Shown here: positions 7,152-16,477 of the stretch, one piece after another
Position numbering within the stretch: the first letter of the stretch is position 1
How the letters are laid out: each line of letters starts with the position of its first letter
Assembly: GCF_900111985.1 (NCBI RefSeq)
Contig: NZ_FOKI01000012.1
Coordinates: 1-64,000, forward strand
Direction of reading: 5' to 3'
Length of the DNA stretch: 64,000 bases
From: Clostridium frigidicarnis
GTDB lineage: Bacteria > Bacillota > Clostridia > Clostridiales > Clostridiaceae
Program-made: the position numbers and the translations under genes
The notes under the pieces: generated by a model
What the model was told of the DNA's origin: nothing
The model's input: the letters and a program-made list of their open reading frames with translations, nothing else
The model's database searches: none

Positions 7152-9116
7152 TTATTCATATCTTAAAGACTCCATAGGATCCAGCTTCGCTGCCTTTGAT
7201 GAAGGCATGAATCCTGCTATTATACTTACAACCACACTTACAGATATACCGATAAGCATAGTTTGACCAGTTAGATCAATAAGCTTTGCTCCAAAACTAT
7301 TGAACAACATACTATTTCCAATTAGGCTTACTATGATAGCACCTGTCACAGCTATTAAACCACTAAATAAACCAAGTAAAGCAGATTCGGAGAAGAAGAT
7401 ACGTTTTATATCTTTTTTCCTAGCTCCAACTGCACGTAAAATTCCTATTTCCTTTGTCCTCTCTACTACACTTATATAGAGAACCACTAGAATCATAATT
7501 CCCGACACAATAAGGGAAATCCCTGAAATTCCAGCAAGAGTTGCAGTAGCCATATTTAAATATGATGTAACTTGTTTCAGCATTTCCACCATTTGTGAAC
7601 TTGCAAACCCTTTATCTTTTAATGTAGATTTAATATTTTCTACATGTTCTTTTTTATCAGTAAATGCATTTATTTGTGTTGGATTTAAAGTCAATCCCTG
7701 CTCTGAATATGTATTTTCTAAAGTTTCATATTGTACATAAGCAATAGTCATTCCCTGGGGTCCCATACCTTCTGCTTCATATATACCGGATACTTCTAAC
7801 TTTTTTTCAATAATAATAGGTTTATTGTCTCCATTTACTTCATTCACATAAACACTTATTTCTTTACCAATCAAGGACTTGTATTCTTCCTCACTGGTTA
7901 ATGCTTTCGCTAGACTTGTTGTTAACAGAACTTCATTTTCATTTGGAAGGTTTCCTTCTTCTAACTTGTCCTCTTTAACCGATTCTGTCATTGTAATAAA
8001 TTGCATGATATCTGAACGTTTGTCCTCATATCCTGCACTACTTTTCATAGTAAAAGATGATACTTTCTCAATGCTGCTTACATTGTTGATACTTTTAATT
8101 TGATCAATATCTGATTGGTTTAAAGGTGTTCCTTCTGAGAACATAGACATTTGAGGACCTTGACCATTCGCTCCCTCCTCAGCATTTTTAGTAACCTCAA
8201 TCATTAAGGGATTCATACTAGAACTGATTTCGTCATTAATAAAGCTTGTTACTCCACTACCTAAAGACAACATTAAAATTACGCTTAATATACCTATGGA
8301 ACCACCTAAAGCTACTAATATGTTTCTTTTTCCATTCAATTTCATATTCTTCAATGCAAGCTTAAATGAAGATAGATAACTTAGACTTTTTGAACTCTCC
8401 TTTTGTACCTTTTTAGTAGATTTATAACCTTTCTTAAGATTAATGTCTTCTAAAATTATTCCATCATCAACTTTGACAATTCTACTACCAAAATCGGCAA
8501 CCTTTTGAGAATGGGTTACTGCTATAACTAACTTTCCTTTTTTTGCTATGTTATCTAATAAATCTAATATTTGTTGACTCGTCTCTTTGTCTAAAGCACC
8601 TGTGGGTTCGTCAGCTAAAATGATTTCTGGTTCATTGGCCAATGCACGAGCAATTGATACACGTTGTTTTTGTCCTCCAGAAAGCTGATTTGGTCTTTTT
8701 GTCATGTGATCTTTTAATCCCACTTCAGTTAAAAGTTCTTTTGCTCTTTCGTTTTGTTCTTTTTCACTTTTACCAGCTACTTGCATAGCAATTGATACAT
8801 TTTCTAACACGCTGAGGTGAGGTATTAAATTAAAGCTTTGGAATATGAACCCTATTTTACTTTTTCTGTAATCATCAAGTTCACTTTCCTTCATATTTTT
8901 TATATCCTTTCCTTCTACAAGGACCTTTCCCTCAAAGTCAGAATCCATCCCACCAATGATATTCATTAAAGTTGATTTACCACACCCTGATTCACCAAGT
9001 ATGGATACAAATTCACCTCTATTAAAAGTTAGATTTACATCGTGAAGTATTTTAGTTTTTTCCTGTTTATAAATCGTATAAGATTTATTGATATTTTTGA
9101 TTTCTAATAAATTCAT
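7152..9116 (-). CDS. MacB-like ABC transporter, ATPase fused to FtsX-type permease
   Basis: 654 aa. The start chosen is the ATG at 9116, 2 nt after the TetR stop, because GGGAGG precedes it. The ATPase (residues 1-225) has Walker [11 protein letters not shown]-loop [12 protein letters not shown], signature [15 protein letters not shown], Walker [12 protein letters not shown] and switch His in AVTHSQ. The rest is an FtsX permease: a helix near 270, a large extracytoplasmic domain (MacB_PCD type) and three C-terminal helices with an [19 protein letters not shown] coupling motif. Such proteins export peptides, antibiotics or lipoproteins mechanically. It is transcribed with the TetR gene and is probably an inducible efflux system. 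Confidence 0.9.
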   Translation of the reverse strand: MNLLEIKNINKSYTIYKQEKTKILHDVNLTFNRGEFVSILGESGCGKSTLMNIIGGMDSDFEGKVLVEGKDIKNMKESELDDYRKSKIGFIFQSFNLIPHLSVLENVSIAMQVAGKSEKEQNERAKELLTEVGLKDHMTKRPNQLSGGQKQRVSIARALANEPEIILADEPTGALDKETSQQILDLLDNIAKKGKLVIAVTHSQKVADFGSRIVKVDDGIILEDINLKKGYKSTKKVQKESSKSLSYLSSFKLALKNMKLNGKRNILVALGGSIGILSVILMLSLGSGVTSFINDEISSSMNPLMIEVTKNAEEGANGQGPQMSMFSEGTPLNQSDIDQIKSINNVSSIEKVSSFTMKSSAGYEDKRSDIMQFITMTESVKEDKLEEGNLPNENEVLLTTSLAKALTSEEEYKSLIGKEISVYVNEVNGDNKPIIIEKKLEVSGIYEAEGMGPQGMTIAYVQYETLENTYSEQGLTLNPTQINAFTDKKEHVENIKSTLKDKGFASSQMVEMLKQVTSYLNMATATLAGISGISLIVSGIMILVVLYISVVERTKEIGILRAVGARKKDIKRIFFSESALLGLFSGLIAVTGAIIVSLIGNSMLFNSFGAKLIDLTGQTMLIGISVSVVVSIIAGFMPSSKAAKLDPMESLRYE

Positions 9117-9118
9117 TG

Positions 9119-9736
9119 TTAATCCTCCCGACAAAGCCCTTTTTTGAGCATATTAATTTCTAAAGTATAGTTTTTTATGGATTCCTCAAAGGGTAATTCC
9201 ATTGCGAAATTTTGAATAAGATTTTGAAACGTCACTGCCATGATAATTTTTAAGACATGAAATATTTCTTGTTCTTTTGTAACGTTCAAATTTGTTGTAT
9301 TTATTAATCCAATGATTTCTGAAAATTGATCATTGCACATTTTCTCGTTCACATTATGGGTCAATGTATTTTCTGTTTTATAGTTCATATTCAAAAAAAT
9401 GTTTTTAAAAAAGCTGCGGTTTTCTTGGTTTTGAAAGTTTTTCATCATAGATTGAAACATTTCAATAAATGTCTCGAATATATCTCCATCTACTTTCTTT
9501 AAGCTCAAAATAAAATTCTTTTGCATTTCTTTACAGTGATTATCCAATAAAAAGTAGAATGCATCTTCCTTATCATCGAAATATTGATAAAAACTCCCTC
9601 TTGGTATCCCAGCTGACCTAACAATATTAGAAATCGATGCTTCAAATAATTGAACTCTTGAAAATTCTTTCATAGCCGCATTAATTAACGTTTCTTGTTT
9701 ACCTACAGATAAATTAAAAAAGGTTTGTTTAGGCAT
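9119..9736 (-). CDS. TetR/AcrR-family repressor of the adjacent ABC transporter
   Basis: 205 aa. The N-terminal HTH spans residues 10-55 (LINAAMKEFSRVQLFEASIS ... GIPRGSFYQYFDDKEDAFYFLL), followed by an all-helical ligand domain. Its end carries the ribosome site of the ABC gene, so the two are translationally adjacent. Three palindromes and a good promoter lie upstream, so autorepression is likely. Confidence 0.92.
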   Translation of the reverse strand: MPKQTFFNLSVGKQETLINAAMKEFSRVQLFEASISNIVRSAGIPRGSFYQYFDDKEDAFYFLLDNHCKEMQKNFILSLKKVDGDIFETFIEMFQSMMKNFQNQENRSFFKNIFLNMNYKTENTLTHNVNEKMCNDQFSEIIGLINTTNLNVTKEQEIFHVLKIIMAVTFQNLIQNFAMELPFEESIKNYTLEINMLKKGLCRED

Positions 9737-9763
9737 TATTTATCCTCCAATCTAATTAACAAG

Positions 9764-9834
9764 TGACAACGTGTCGTAAACTAACTATACATGACAGTGT
9801 GTCATGTGTCAATAAGTAATATGACACACTGTCA
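9764..9834 (-). promoter_or_regulatory. Promoter with three TetR operators (TGACA-N3-TGTCA)
   Basis: The minus strand has -35 TTGACA (9807-9812), a 17-bp spacer and -10 TATAGT (9784-9789). Palindromes TGACA-N3-TGTCA lie at 9792-9804 (filling the spacer) and 9822-9834 (upstream of -35). A slightly degenerate third lies at 9764-9776 (around the transcript start). Their starts are 28 and 30 bp apart, about three helical turns, so dimers would bind on one DNA face. Confidence 0.8.
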
Positions 9835-10025
9835 CAATATTTTTTATCCTCCTTGAGTTTCCTAAGTTTTTTACTGGAAATATAACCAATTTCAGATGAA
9901 AAAGCCTTGAATATAACTTATTTTACTAAGGTTATACTATAAAAAATAAGGTGTTAATGTATGATTAAAAAAATAAATTAATAGTAAAATCTAATTGCTT
10001 CCTATAAGTTATTCTTAGGGAAACA

Positions 10026-10229
10026 GTGTTATATATATTTTTTTTGACTTCAATGATTAATCCTAATGATAAGAAATTTAACCCTTATAGATTTTCAATT
10101 AAGGAAAAATTTATCAAGTTTTCACCTAATCAAATGGTAAGTTTTGAAAAAATTAAAGAAGATCTTAAAGTTGCAAGTATTAAATTCATAATAAAGCAAG
10201 CTGAAAAATCCGGTGATGAAGATAAATAA
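10026..10229 (+). CDS. Small protein of unknown function
   Basis: 67 aa from GTG, or 58 aa from the ATG at residue 10. Very basic N-terminal half with a helical C-terminus (VSFEKIKEDLKVASIKFIIK). It is the only plus-strand gene between 1.7 and 24 kb. AGGGA lies 5 nt before the GTG. It ends directly at a good terminator, which supports expression. The upstream gap (9837-10025) shows nothing else. No family is recognised and it may be a remnant. Confidence 0.4.
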   Translation: MLYIFFLTSMINPNDKKFNPYRFSIKEKFIKFSPNQMVSFEKIKEDLKVASIKFIIKQAEKSGDEDK

Positions 10230-10278
10230 AAAACCTGTATCATATTGATTTGTAGAAAATCTTAATGATACAGGTTTT
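10230..10278. terminator. Bidirectional terminator
   Basis: A 14-bp perfect stem (AAAACCTGTATCAT / ATGATACAGGTTTT) with an inner GATTT/AAATC extension and T tract. It serves the plus-strand small ORF and the minus-strand GNAT gene ending at 10363. Confidence 0.8.
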
Positions 10279-10362
10279 TATTTCTATTTTTTAGTTTTTT
10301 AATTTCCTCTATACCTAAGTCAGTTTTTCAAGCTATTGTTTCATCTCATTTTTTATTATTAA

Positions 10363-10800
10363 CTATAAATATTTTTTAAATCCTCTTGATATATCACCAT
10401 TAAATCCTAATGATTCATAAAATTTATGTGCTCCTTTTCTATCTACACGTGATAAAAGCATAAGAAATGAACATCCTTTTTTCATTGCTTCATTTTCAAT
10501 ATTATCCATTAGCATTTTTCCTATCCCCATGCGCCTACATTCATTTGAGACAATAACATTTTCTATTACCATGAATGTTTTGCAGTCCCTTATAAATTCT
10601 TTACATATAATCCCCATAAGTGAGCCAACTATATACCCATTATATTTTGCACATAAAACCATATAATTTGGATTATCTTTCATCAAATCATAGGTTTCAT
10701 TCATCTTTTTGAAATCAGTAGCAGCTCCATCAAATCCATTATCATAAAGTATTCTTAATTCTTCTAAATCTGCTTTGCATATTGGCATAATAGTTATCAT
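10363..10800 (-). CDS. GNAT-family N-acetyltransferase
   Basis: 145 aa, a single complete domain. The acetyl-CoA loop is visible as ECRRMGIGKMLMDNIENEA (residues 87-105), followed by GAHKFYESLGF in the C-terminal strand-helix. Ribosome site AGGGGGG. The acceptor is unknown. It is the most downstream gene of the minus-strand island. Confidence 0.88.
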   Translation of the reverse strand: MITIMPICKADLEELRILYDNGFDGAATDFKKMNETYDLMKDNPNYMVLCAKYNGYIVGSLMGIICKEFIRDCKTFMVIENVIVSNECRRMGIGKMLMDNIENEAMKKGCSFLMLLSRVDRKGAHKFYESLGFNGDISRGFKKYL

Positions 10801-10844
10801 TTTGCCCCCCTAAGTATTGTATATTTCTTTTATTTCTAAAAAAT

Positions 10845-11687
10845 TTAAATATTTAATTCTGTACCCGTTCTAATATATATAATCTTACTACCTAAAACAT
10901 TTTTCAATTTCTTAAATGCTTTTTCCCCAGTACAATGACCTGTATAAACTTTTTCTATGTTTTCATCTAATATCTTATTTATAAGTGTATCAATTTCATT
11001 TTGTGATGCACTTGATGCCTTTATTAAAGGCATTCTAACTAAATGAAAACCACCTATTATTGCTTTTATTTTTAAATTTGGAAACCTATTTTGTACTGTT
11101 TCAATCATATTAGCTGTACCATTATGTGAACATCCAGTAAAAATAATTAGTTCATCATTCTCCTTGACAACCATAATTAGTTCATGTTGAAATGTATCCC
11201 TAACTACTTTATTTCTGTCTCTAACAAACAGATATTTATTTCCTTCTGGAGCTTCATATGGTTTTTCTATATCAGAAACAATATATATGTTATCCATTAT
11301 TTCTGTAAATTTATCAACATATTCAAATCTATTTGGATATTGTGTAAATACTTCCTTGTTGATCCTAACACTTTTACTAAATAACATTGTACGAAAATAA
11401 TAATCTTCATCTATATATCTTTTTGCATATACTTTTGCTTTATCATTTATTTTTAAGAAGGATAAAAGCCCCCCTCCATGATCACCATGACCATGTGAAA
11501 TAATTGTAGCATCGATTTGCTCTAAATCTATTCCTAGCTTTTTTGCATTAATTATAAAGTTATTAGTTCTACCTGTGTCAAAAAGTATGCGTTTACCATT
11601 TGTTTCTATATAAAGAGATAATCCATGTTCACTAGTTAAATTCTTTGAACTATCTTTAGTATTTTCTATAAGTGTAATTACTCTCAT
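10845..11687 (-). CDS. MBL-fold metallo-hydrolase
   Basis: 280 aa. The metal-binding motif is SHGHGDHGGG (residues 64-73), with further ligands in FTGCSHNG and TGHCTGEKAF. The family resembles the MBL-fold proteins annotated as dihydropterin/beta-RFAP synthase-like (COG1237). The specific reaction cannot be inferred. Ribosome site AAAGGAGAAAG; 45 bp from the GNAT gene downstream. Confidence 0.85.
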   Translation of the reverse strand: MRVITLIENTKDSSKNLTSEHGLSLYIETNGKRILFDTGRTNNFIINAKKLGIDLEQIDATIISHGHGDHGGGLLSFLKINDKAKVYAKRYIDEDYYFRTMLFSKSVRINKEVFTQYPNRFEYVDKFTEIMDNIYIVSDIEKPYEAPEGNKYLFVRDRNKVVRDTFQHELIMVVKENDELIIFTGCSHNGTANMIETVQNRFPNLKIKAIIGGFHLVRMPLIKASSASQNEIDTLINKILDENIEKVYTGHCTGEKAFKKLKNVLGSKIIYIRTGTELNI

Positions 11688-11769
11688 ATCTTATCTTTCT
11701 CCTTTTCAAGCCATGGGTTTTCCATTAAACATCAAAAATTCTTATAATTACTTTAAACTTTCTTGTAAT

Positions 11770-12546
11770 TTAATCTTTTCGTGCAAGATATAATTCTACT
11801 GTATCATTAATAATTATTTCATCCCCTAATTCCTCAATAGTATCCCTAATAGCCTTAAATAATGGTATTCTTATTGATTCATCTAAAGCTATATGATCTG
11901 AATACGTGTTTAATAATTCTATATATTCAACTCCAGTCATTACTCTAGTATTGTGGTATGTTTTAAACTCAATATCAATAAATCCACACTTTTTTATTTC
12001 ATTTATTATACTTGAGTACAAATATTTATCTTCATTATTAATTGCTTTCTTACTCCATTGTGGTAGGAACTCATCATAAATAGATTGTATATTTCTATGT
12101 ACTATGTTGTCTTTATTCTTTACAGATGCTTTATTCCAAAACAAAGCCAGTGCTCCACCACTTTTTATTATTCTATATGATTTTTTATATCCAATTTCAG
12201 CTGGTATCCAATGAAAAGCTGTTGCCGAATATAACATATCAAATTTATTATCATCAAATTTGTAATCTTCAAATGCTGATATAATAACCTCTAGATTTGT
12301 ATAGTCTTTAAATTTTTTCTTTGTATACAAGCCAAGATTTTCCCCTAATTCAACTGCTGTTATTCTACACTGTGTTTTTAGAAAAGGTTCTGTAGCTTGT
12401 CCAGTACCACATCCTACTTCTATTATTGATTTATCTTTAGTAAGACCTGAATAGTTTATAATATCTTGAAATACTTTACTTCCATAGTTTGGGCGTCTCT
12501 TTTCGTAATTTAAAACTATCTTATCAAATAAGTATTTTTTATCCAA
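11770..12546 (-). CDS. Class I SAM-dependent methyltransferase
   Basis: 258 aa from a TTG start placed 5 nt after GGAGAGG; an upstream in-frame ATG at 12567 overlaps that ribosome site and is unlikely. Motif I is IIEVGCGTGQATEPFL, followed by acidic loop AVELGENL and DMLYSATAFHWIP in motif IV. The FHWIP form is common in Methyltransf_11 proteins of small-molecule type. The substrate is unknown. Confidence 0.85.
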   Translation of the reverse strand: MDKKYLFDKIVLNYEKRRPNYGSKVFQDIINYSGLTKDKSIIEVGCGTGQATEPFLKTQCRITAVELGENLGLYTKKKFKDYTNLEVIISAFEDYKFDDNKFDMLYSATAFHWIPAEIGYKKSYRIIKSGGALALFWNKASVKNKDNIVHRNIQSIYDEFLPQWSKKAINNEDKYLYSSIINEIKKCGFIDIEFKTYHNTRVMTGVEYIELLNTYSDHIALDESIRIPLFKAIRDTIEELGDEIIINDTVELYLARKD

Positions 12547-12596
12547 GCTATCCTCTCCACTCCTCATAAAATCTACTTTATTAATTATCTAACCAC

Positions 12597-13178
12597 TTAT
12601 AGCTTATAATCTTTTTTTATTATGGCTAACATAACATCATCCACAACTTTCCCCTTCATAAAGGTTCTTTCTCTAGAGATACCCTCTTGAACAAAGTTAG
12701 CTTTCTTTAAAGCTTTTATAGATGCATCATTACCAAGAGTTACAATAGCTTCTATCCTATTAAGACACATAATCTCAAATCCGAATTTCACTAAAGTTTT
12801 TATAGTTTCGGTTGCATATCCTTTATTCCATTCACTACACTTAAATCCATATCCAATCTCACTTCTTATTGAATCATCATCAAAGTCACCTAAATTGCAA
12901 TAACCAATGATTTTATTATCATCCCTTCTTGCCACACCCCATGTAATCTCTTCTTTATTTTCAAATTCACTTGTATAGTTATTTATTATAGAAAGTGCTT
13001 TATCCCTAGTGTTAATTGGTTCATACCAATCATACTTAGCAACTTCAGGATCACTATAAATTTTAAATATATCTTCTAAATCTTCTGAATTTACCTTTCT
13101 ATATATCAATCTTTCAGATTCTAATTGTGGAAATTTATCAAAACAAGATCTGTCTATTTTCATATCCTTATTTGTCAC
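12597..13178 (-). CDS. GNAT acetyltransferase, RimJ/RimL type
   Basis: 193 aa from a GTG start with AGAGGAG upstream; the ATG at residue 6 is possible. ESERLIYRKVNSEDLEDIFK opens the domain. IGYGFKCSEWNKGYATETIK is the acetyl-CoA loop and NDASIKALKKANFVQEGISR the C-terminal signature. This subfamily acetylates protein N-termini or small amines. Confidence 0.87.
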   Translation of the reverse strand: MTNKDMKIDRSCFDKFPQLESERLIYRKVNSEDLEDIFKIYSDPEVAKYDWYEPINTRDKALSIINNYTSEFENKEEITWGVARRDDNKIIGYCNLGDFDDDSIRSEIGYGFKCSEWNKGYATETIKTLVKFGFEIMCLNRIEAIVTLGNDASIKALKKANFVQEGISRERTFMKGKVVDDVMLAIIKKDYKL

Positions 13179-13206
13179 TTGCTTACCACTCCTCTCAATC
13201 TTTAAT

Positions 13207-13308
13207 TTAAGATTTACCCAAATATTTTCTTAAATAGTATCTCTTATGCCCTAATGGATAATCATCTAATATCCCATCTATATGGTATCCATGCTTAATA
13301 TAAAAACC
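13207..13308 (-). pseudogene. GNAT C-terminal remnant, in frame behind the YciI stop
   Basis: Directly after the TAA of the YciI-like gene, and in the same frame, the sequence reads GFYIKHGYHIDGILDDYPLG and continues to a stop at 13207. This is the end of a GNAT domain (GFYxxxGF...D.P.GH..YYL). A deletion has joined the two genes. Readthrough would add 33 residues. Confidence 0.6.
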
Positions 13309-13599
13309 TTATTCACCTATAAACTTTTCAAATCCATTAGCATATTTAGTAGGTAAAAACTCAACTATTTCGTATTCTGCAATTTCTTTAATGTAAAATG
13401 GATCTTCTTTAATTATTCTTTCTACTTTTTCTCTATTGTTTTCCTTACAAAGAATTACTCCACCTGTCCTTGGATTTCTTCTGCCAGAACAAATAAATTT
13501 TTGTAAAGCATAATACTTTTCTAAATACTCTACATGTGCCTTTAACTCCTTCTCAACTTCCTCAAGTGGTTTTATATATTTTAACATCAAAATAAACAT
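13309..13599 (-). CDS. YciI-family protein
   Basis: 96 aa from the ATG at 13599, 9 nt after GGAG. A ferredoxin-like fold with the conserved LKPLEEVEKELKAHVEYLEKY-type region, GRRNPRTGGVIL in the middle and DPFYIKEIAEYEIVEFLPTK at the end, as in YciI/YCII proteins. The function is usually unknown; some relatives are hydrolytic dehalogenases. Confidence 0.83.
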   Translation of the reverse strand: MFILMLKYIKPLEEVEKELKAHVEYLEKYYALQKFICSGRRNPRTGGVILCKENNREKVERIIKEDPFYIKEIAEYEIVEFLPTKYANGFEKFIGE

Positions 13600-13621
13600 T
13601 ATCAATTTCTCCTTTTAAATA

Positions 13622-13741
13622 CTATTGTATATATATTTTTTGAATTGCCTTTTGTGTCAAATTAAAATTTATTTTTTCTTCATCTAAAACACCATACTTG
13701 TTTCCTAACCTGTGAGTTTTTACAAAATAGTTTATTTTCAT
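13622..13741 (-). CDS. 39-codon ORF, possibly a gene remnant
   Basis: ATG at 13741 follows AGAGGGAAGAC. The product begins MKINYFVKTHRLGNKYGVL and stops after 39 residues. The ribosome site argues for a real gene head. The short length and surrounding decay suggest a truncated one. The family is not recognised. Confidence 0.3.
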   Translation of the reverse strand: MKINYFVKTHRLGNKYGVLDEEKINFNLTQKAIQKIYIQ

Positions 13742-13842
13742 TTTTTGTCTTCCCTCTTATTATGCTAATTCTGCTTTATAATAATATTATAGTGTGAATC
13801 TTTACTTTTTTTATTGCCTTTACTGCTATAAATATTGCAAAG

Positions 13843-13882
13843 ATGCTCACAAGTAATATATGTACATAGTACTTGTGAGCAT
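13843..13882. repeat. Cruciform-like inverted repeat
   Basis: A perfect 13-bp stem ATGCTCACAAGTA / TACTTGTGAGCAT whose loop contains another palindrome (ATGTACAT). It lacks a T tract. A second weak pair (AAGTTTA / TAAACTT, about 13898-13945) follows. Nothing else is visible in 13742-14009. Confidence 0.5.
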
Positions 13883-14009
13883 ACATGTATAAAAATCAAG
13901 TTTAATTATCTTACATACGCCTTCATTATACGCTTGATAAACTTAATTGTACGACATAATAGTTATCTATCGTATACTCTTCAAAACAAAAATATCAACA
14001 AAATTATAA

Positions 14010-14558
14010 TTATTTATCAAAAATAACCCATTCATCTGCTAACATTGCATACTCATATGTGTCATTCCAAATAGGATTTCTCTTTTCATCATATTTAAAG
14101 AATATATTTTTAAATAAATGTCCTTCTCTACGCATATTTAACCTTTCTAACACTTTCCATGAAGCTGTATTTTCTGGATTACACATAGCGATTATTCTAC
14201 GTGCTTTTAATTCTTCAAATCCATAATTTAGAATTGATTTACAGCTCTCTGTAGCATAACCGTTTCCATAGTACATAGGATTAAAAACATAACCTATTTC
14301 CCATGTAAGAAATTCTTCAGGCTCCTGTTTCTGAAAATACACATTACCTATTAATTTCTTATTATCTTTTAAACAAACCGCCCAAAAGGCATCTTCTTTC
14401 GAACGATATAATGCCTCTTGTTTGCATTCATCTTCTGTTAAAGCATTATATGGTTCATATTTAACCACTATTTCTTGTGAAAGATACTCATGCAAACCTT
14501 TCCAATCATCTTCTGAGAATTTCCTTAATATTAATCTTTCTGTCTCTAAAATCTTCAT
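14010..14558 (-). CDS. GNAT acetyltransferase, RimJ/RimL type
   Basis: 182 aa from the ATG at 14558, 7 nt after AAGGAG; an in-frame ATG at 14579 lacks a site. Starts MKILETERLILRKFSEDDW. Acetyl-CoA loop WEIGYVFNPMYYGNGYATES and C-terminal NPENTASWKVLERLNMRREG. Co-directional with three further GNAT genes upstream. Confidence 0.88.
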   Translation of the reverse strand: MKILETERLILRKFSEDDWKGLHEYLSQEIVVKYEPYNALTEDECKQEALYRSKEDAFWAVCLKDNKKLIGNVYFQKQEPEEFLTWEIGYVFNPMYYGNGYATESCKSILNYGFEELKARRIIAMCNPENTASWKVLERLNMRREGHLFKNIFFKYDEKRNPIWNDTYEYAMLADEWVIFDK

Positions 14559-14617
14559 CACACCACTCCTTAAATTCATTAGATTGATTTTTAAGTGAAT
14601 TTAACTCTTATCATTTA

Positions 14618-15181
14618 TTACTTCTTAAATTCTGTGTTTATCAAACCATACACATACATATCTTTACATTCCCCAGTAACATTATGACATTCAAACTGTC
14701 TTAAATATCCTTCTTCTTTAAAGTTAAACTTTTTTAAGATCTCTTTCGAAGCTATATTTTCTTCACATACAAAGGCTTGAATTCTTGTTAAACCTAATCT
14801 TTCAAAACCTAATGATAGTATTCGTCCTATTGCTTCTGACATAATTCCTTGACGCCAATAATTTTCTGATAATTCATATCCAATCTCAGCTCTTTTACCT
14901 TCAAATTCACTTAAGAAAATAGTTCCTATAATTTTATCTGTTAATTTATCAGCTATTGCAAAACGAATAATCCATCCACTAATATATCCTTTATTCCATA
15001 TGTCTATAACTTTATAGCTTTTCTCTGATGTCTCAGGTCCATTCCAATCAAGATACCTATATACGTTTTCATTTGAATAATATTTTAATAATTCATCAGC
15101 ATCTTCTTTTTTTAACTGCCTTAATCTAATTCTTTCAGTTTCTATTACTGGAAACTCTTTTAATATTTTTGTGAAATTCAT
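14618..15181 (-). CDS. GNAT acetyltransferase, RimJ/RimL type
   Basis: 187 aa. FPVIETERIRLRQLKKEDAD opens the domain, IGYELSENYWRQGIMSEAIG is the acetyl-CoA loop, and NIASKEILKKFNFKEEGYLR the end motif. Ribosome site AGGAG. A neighbouring paralogue ends 26 bp upstream, suggesting cotranscription. Confidence 0.88.
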   Translation of the reverse strand: MNFTKILKEFPVIETERIRLRQLKKEDADELLKYYSNENVYRYLDWNGPETSEKSYKVIDIWNKGYISGWIIRFAIADKLTDKIIGTIFLSEFEGKRAEIGYELSENYWRQGIMSEAIGRILSLGFERLGLTRIQAFVCEENIASKEILKKFNFKEEGYLRQFECHNVTGECKDMYVYGLINTEFKK

Positions 15182-15206
15182 TTTATTCTCCTAACCATAT
15201 ATAAAA

Positions 15207-15665
15207 TTAATTATTTAAATTTAAACTATATAATAATTCATCATCAATAATTTTACCTGTATCCTTAAATCCAAAAGTTTCGTAAATATGTTTACCTATT
15301 TCATTTTCAGGATCAAAAGATAAAAATATTTCATTGCAACCTTTAAACCTTTTCATTTCTTCAATAATTCTCGCTAATGCTGCTTTTCCATATCCTTTTC
15401 CTTGATACTTATAATCTATCATAAGTCTACATATCTCATAAAAGTTATCTTCATGACAATATCCATACATTGTAAATCCAATCATCTTATCTTCATCATA
15501 TATTGCTTTAGTAATCCAACCTTTTTCTACTTTTGATTGAGCTAGTGACAAAGCATTTGATGCCACAAACTCTTCACAAAGAGAATGCTTGTTTTCTTTA
15601 TCGGTAGTCAAAAATATGCACTGAATCCAATTTTCTTTATTAATATCTTTAAATTGTATATTCAT
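15207..15665 (-). CDS. GNAT acetyltransferase (BltD/spermidine-type)
   Basis: 152 aa. Short form with NIQFKDINKENWIQCIFL at the start, CRLMIDYKYQGKGYGKAALA as the acetyl-CoA loop and ENEIGKHIYETFGFKDTGKI at the end. The layout resembles diamine/spermidine N-acetyltransferases such as BltD and PaiA; the substrate is inferred only. Ribosome site AAAGGAAG. Upstream 15666-15838 holds no gene. Confidence 0.86.
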   Translation of the reverse strand: MNIQFKDINKENWIQCIFLTTDKENKHSLCEEFVASNALSLAQSKVEKGWITKAIYDEDKMIGFTMYGYCHEDNFYEICRLMIDYKYQGKGYGKAALARIIEEMKRFKGCNEIFLSFDPENEIGKHIYETFGFKDTGKIIDDELLYSLNLNN

Positions 15666-15838
15666 ATTTTACTTCCTTTCAAATATATCTCGTGTATATA
15701 ACTGGCAAGATACGTATTTATAATATTTTATACATAGACTATATATAAACAATGTAGTCTACAATTAACTTGTTTTATGATTATAATTAGTAAACAATTT
15801 AAGAATATTGTGTTTGTTAAAATTAATGCAGATTATGA

Positions 15839-16426
15839 TTATTTTATTGGCTTATACCTGTCACCATATTTTTCTTTTGCCTTTCCTGTATATTTTAAAA
15901 TAAAATCAGATTTTGCGTTTGTATAGCCATCTCGGTCATGCTCATATTTCTCTATCAGCCCTAATTTAAGTTTACCATATTTATCAGCAACTTCTTTATG
16001 CTCTACAAGGTAATCTCTAAAATATAATTCATTCCAATTGCCGTAGTAACGAATATGCAAATGATATACTTTTTCAGCAAATCCTTTTTTTGTATACCCT
16101 TTACAGAATGATAGTTGGCTGTAGGGATTTTTTTGAGAGGACATCAATCCCCAACCGTTTTGCGTTAGAATACTTGTCAACTGTTCAATGTCTGTTTTAT
16201 TATCTATTTCTAATAAAATATCTACTGTTGGTTTAGTGATCAAACCTTCAACTACACTGCTTCCTATGTGATTAATTCGCTTAATATTTTTTATATCAAT
16301 ATAATTTAAAAGTTCTTGTTTTTCAATTTCATACCAGTCTTTATAGTGAACATTATGTTCTTTTAAGATGATAGGAAATAATTGCCACAACTCTTCCAGT
16401 GTCATTTCTGACAGTTCCTTTCCCAT
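15839..16426 (-). CDS. GrpB family protein (UPF0157), first of two paralogues
   Basis: 195 aa from ATG at 16426, preceded by GGAGG inside the longer in-frame ORF. A nucleotidyltransferase-like fold is visible: INHIGSSVVEGLITKPTVDI (residues 50-70), then FAEKVYHLHIRYYG and FRDYLVEHKEVADKYGKLK. The family is related to aminoglycoside/KNT-type nucleotidyltransferases; activity is generally unproven. A second member lies at 33832-34368. Confidence 0.87.
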   Translation of the reverse strand: MGKELSEMTLEELWQLFPIILKEHNVHYKDWYEIEKQELLNYIDIKNIKRINHIGSSVVEGLITKPTVDILLEIDNKTDIEQLTSILTQNGWGLMSSQKNPYSQLSFCKGYTKKGFAEKVYHLHIRYYGNWNELYFRDYLVEHKEVADKYGKLKLGLIEKYEHDRDGYTNAKSDFILKYTGKAKEKYGDRYKPIK

Positions 16427-16477
16427 ATATACCTCCATTATAAATAATATTTTACTTAGTTTGCATTATTGTATTTA

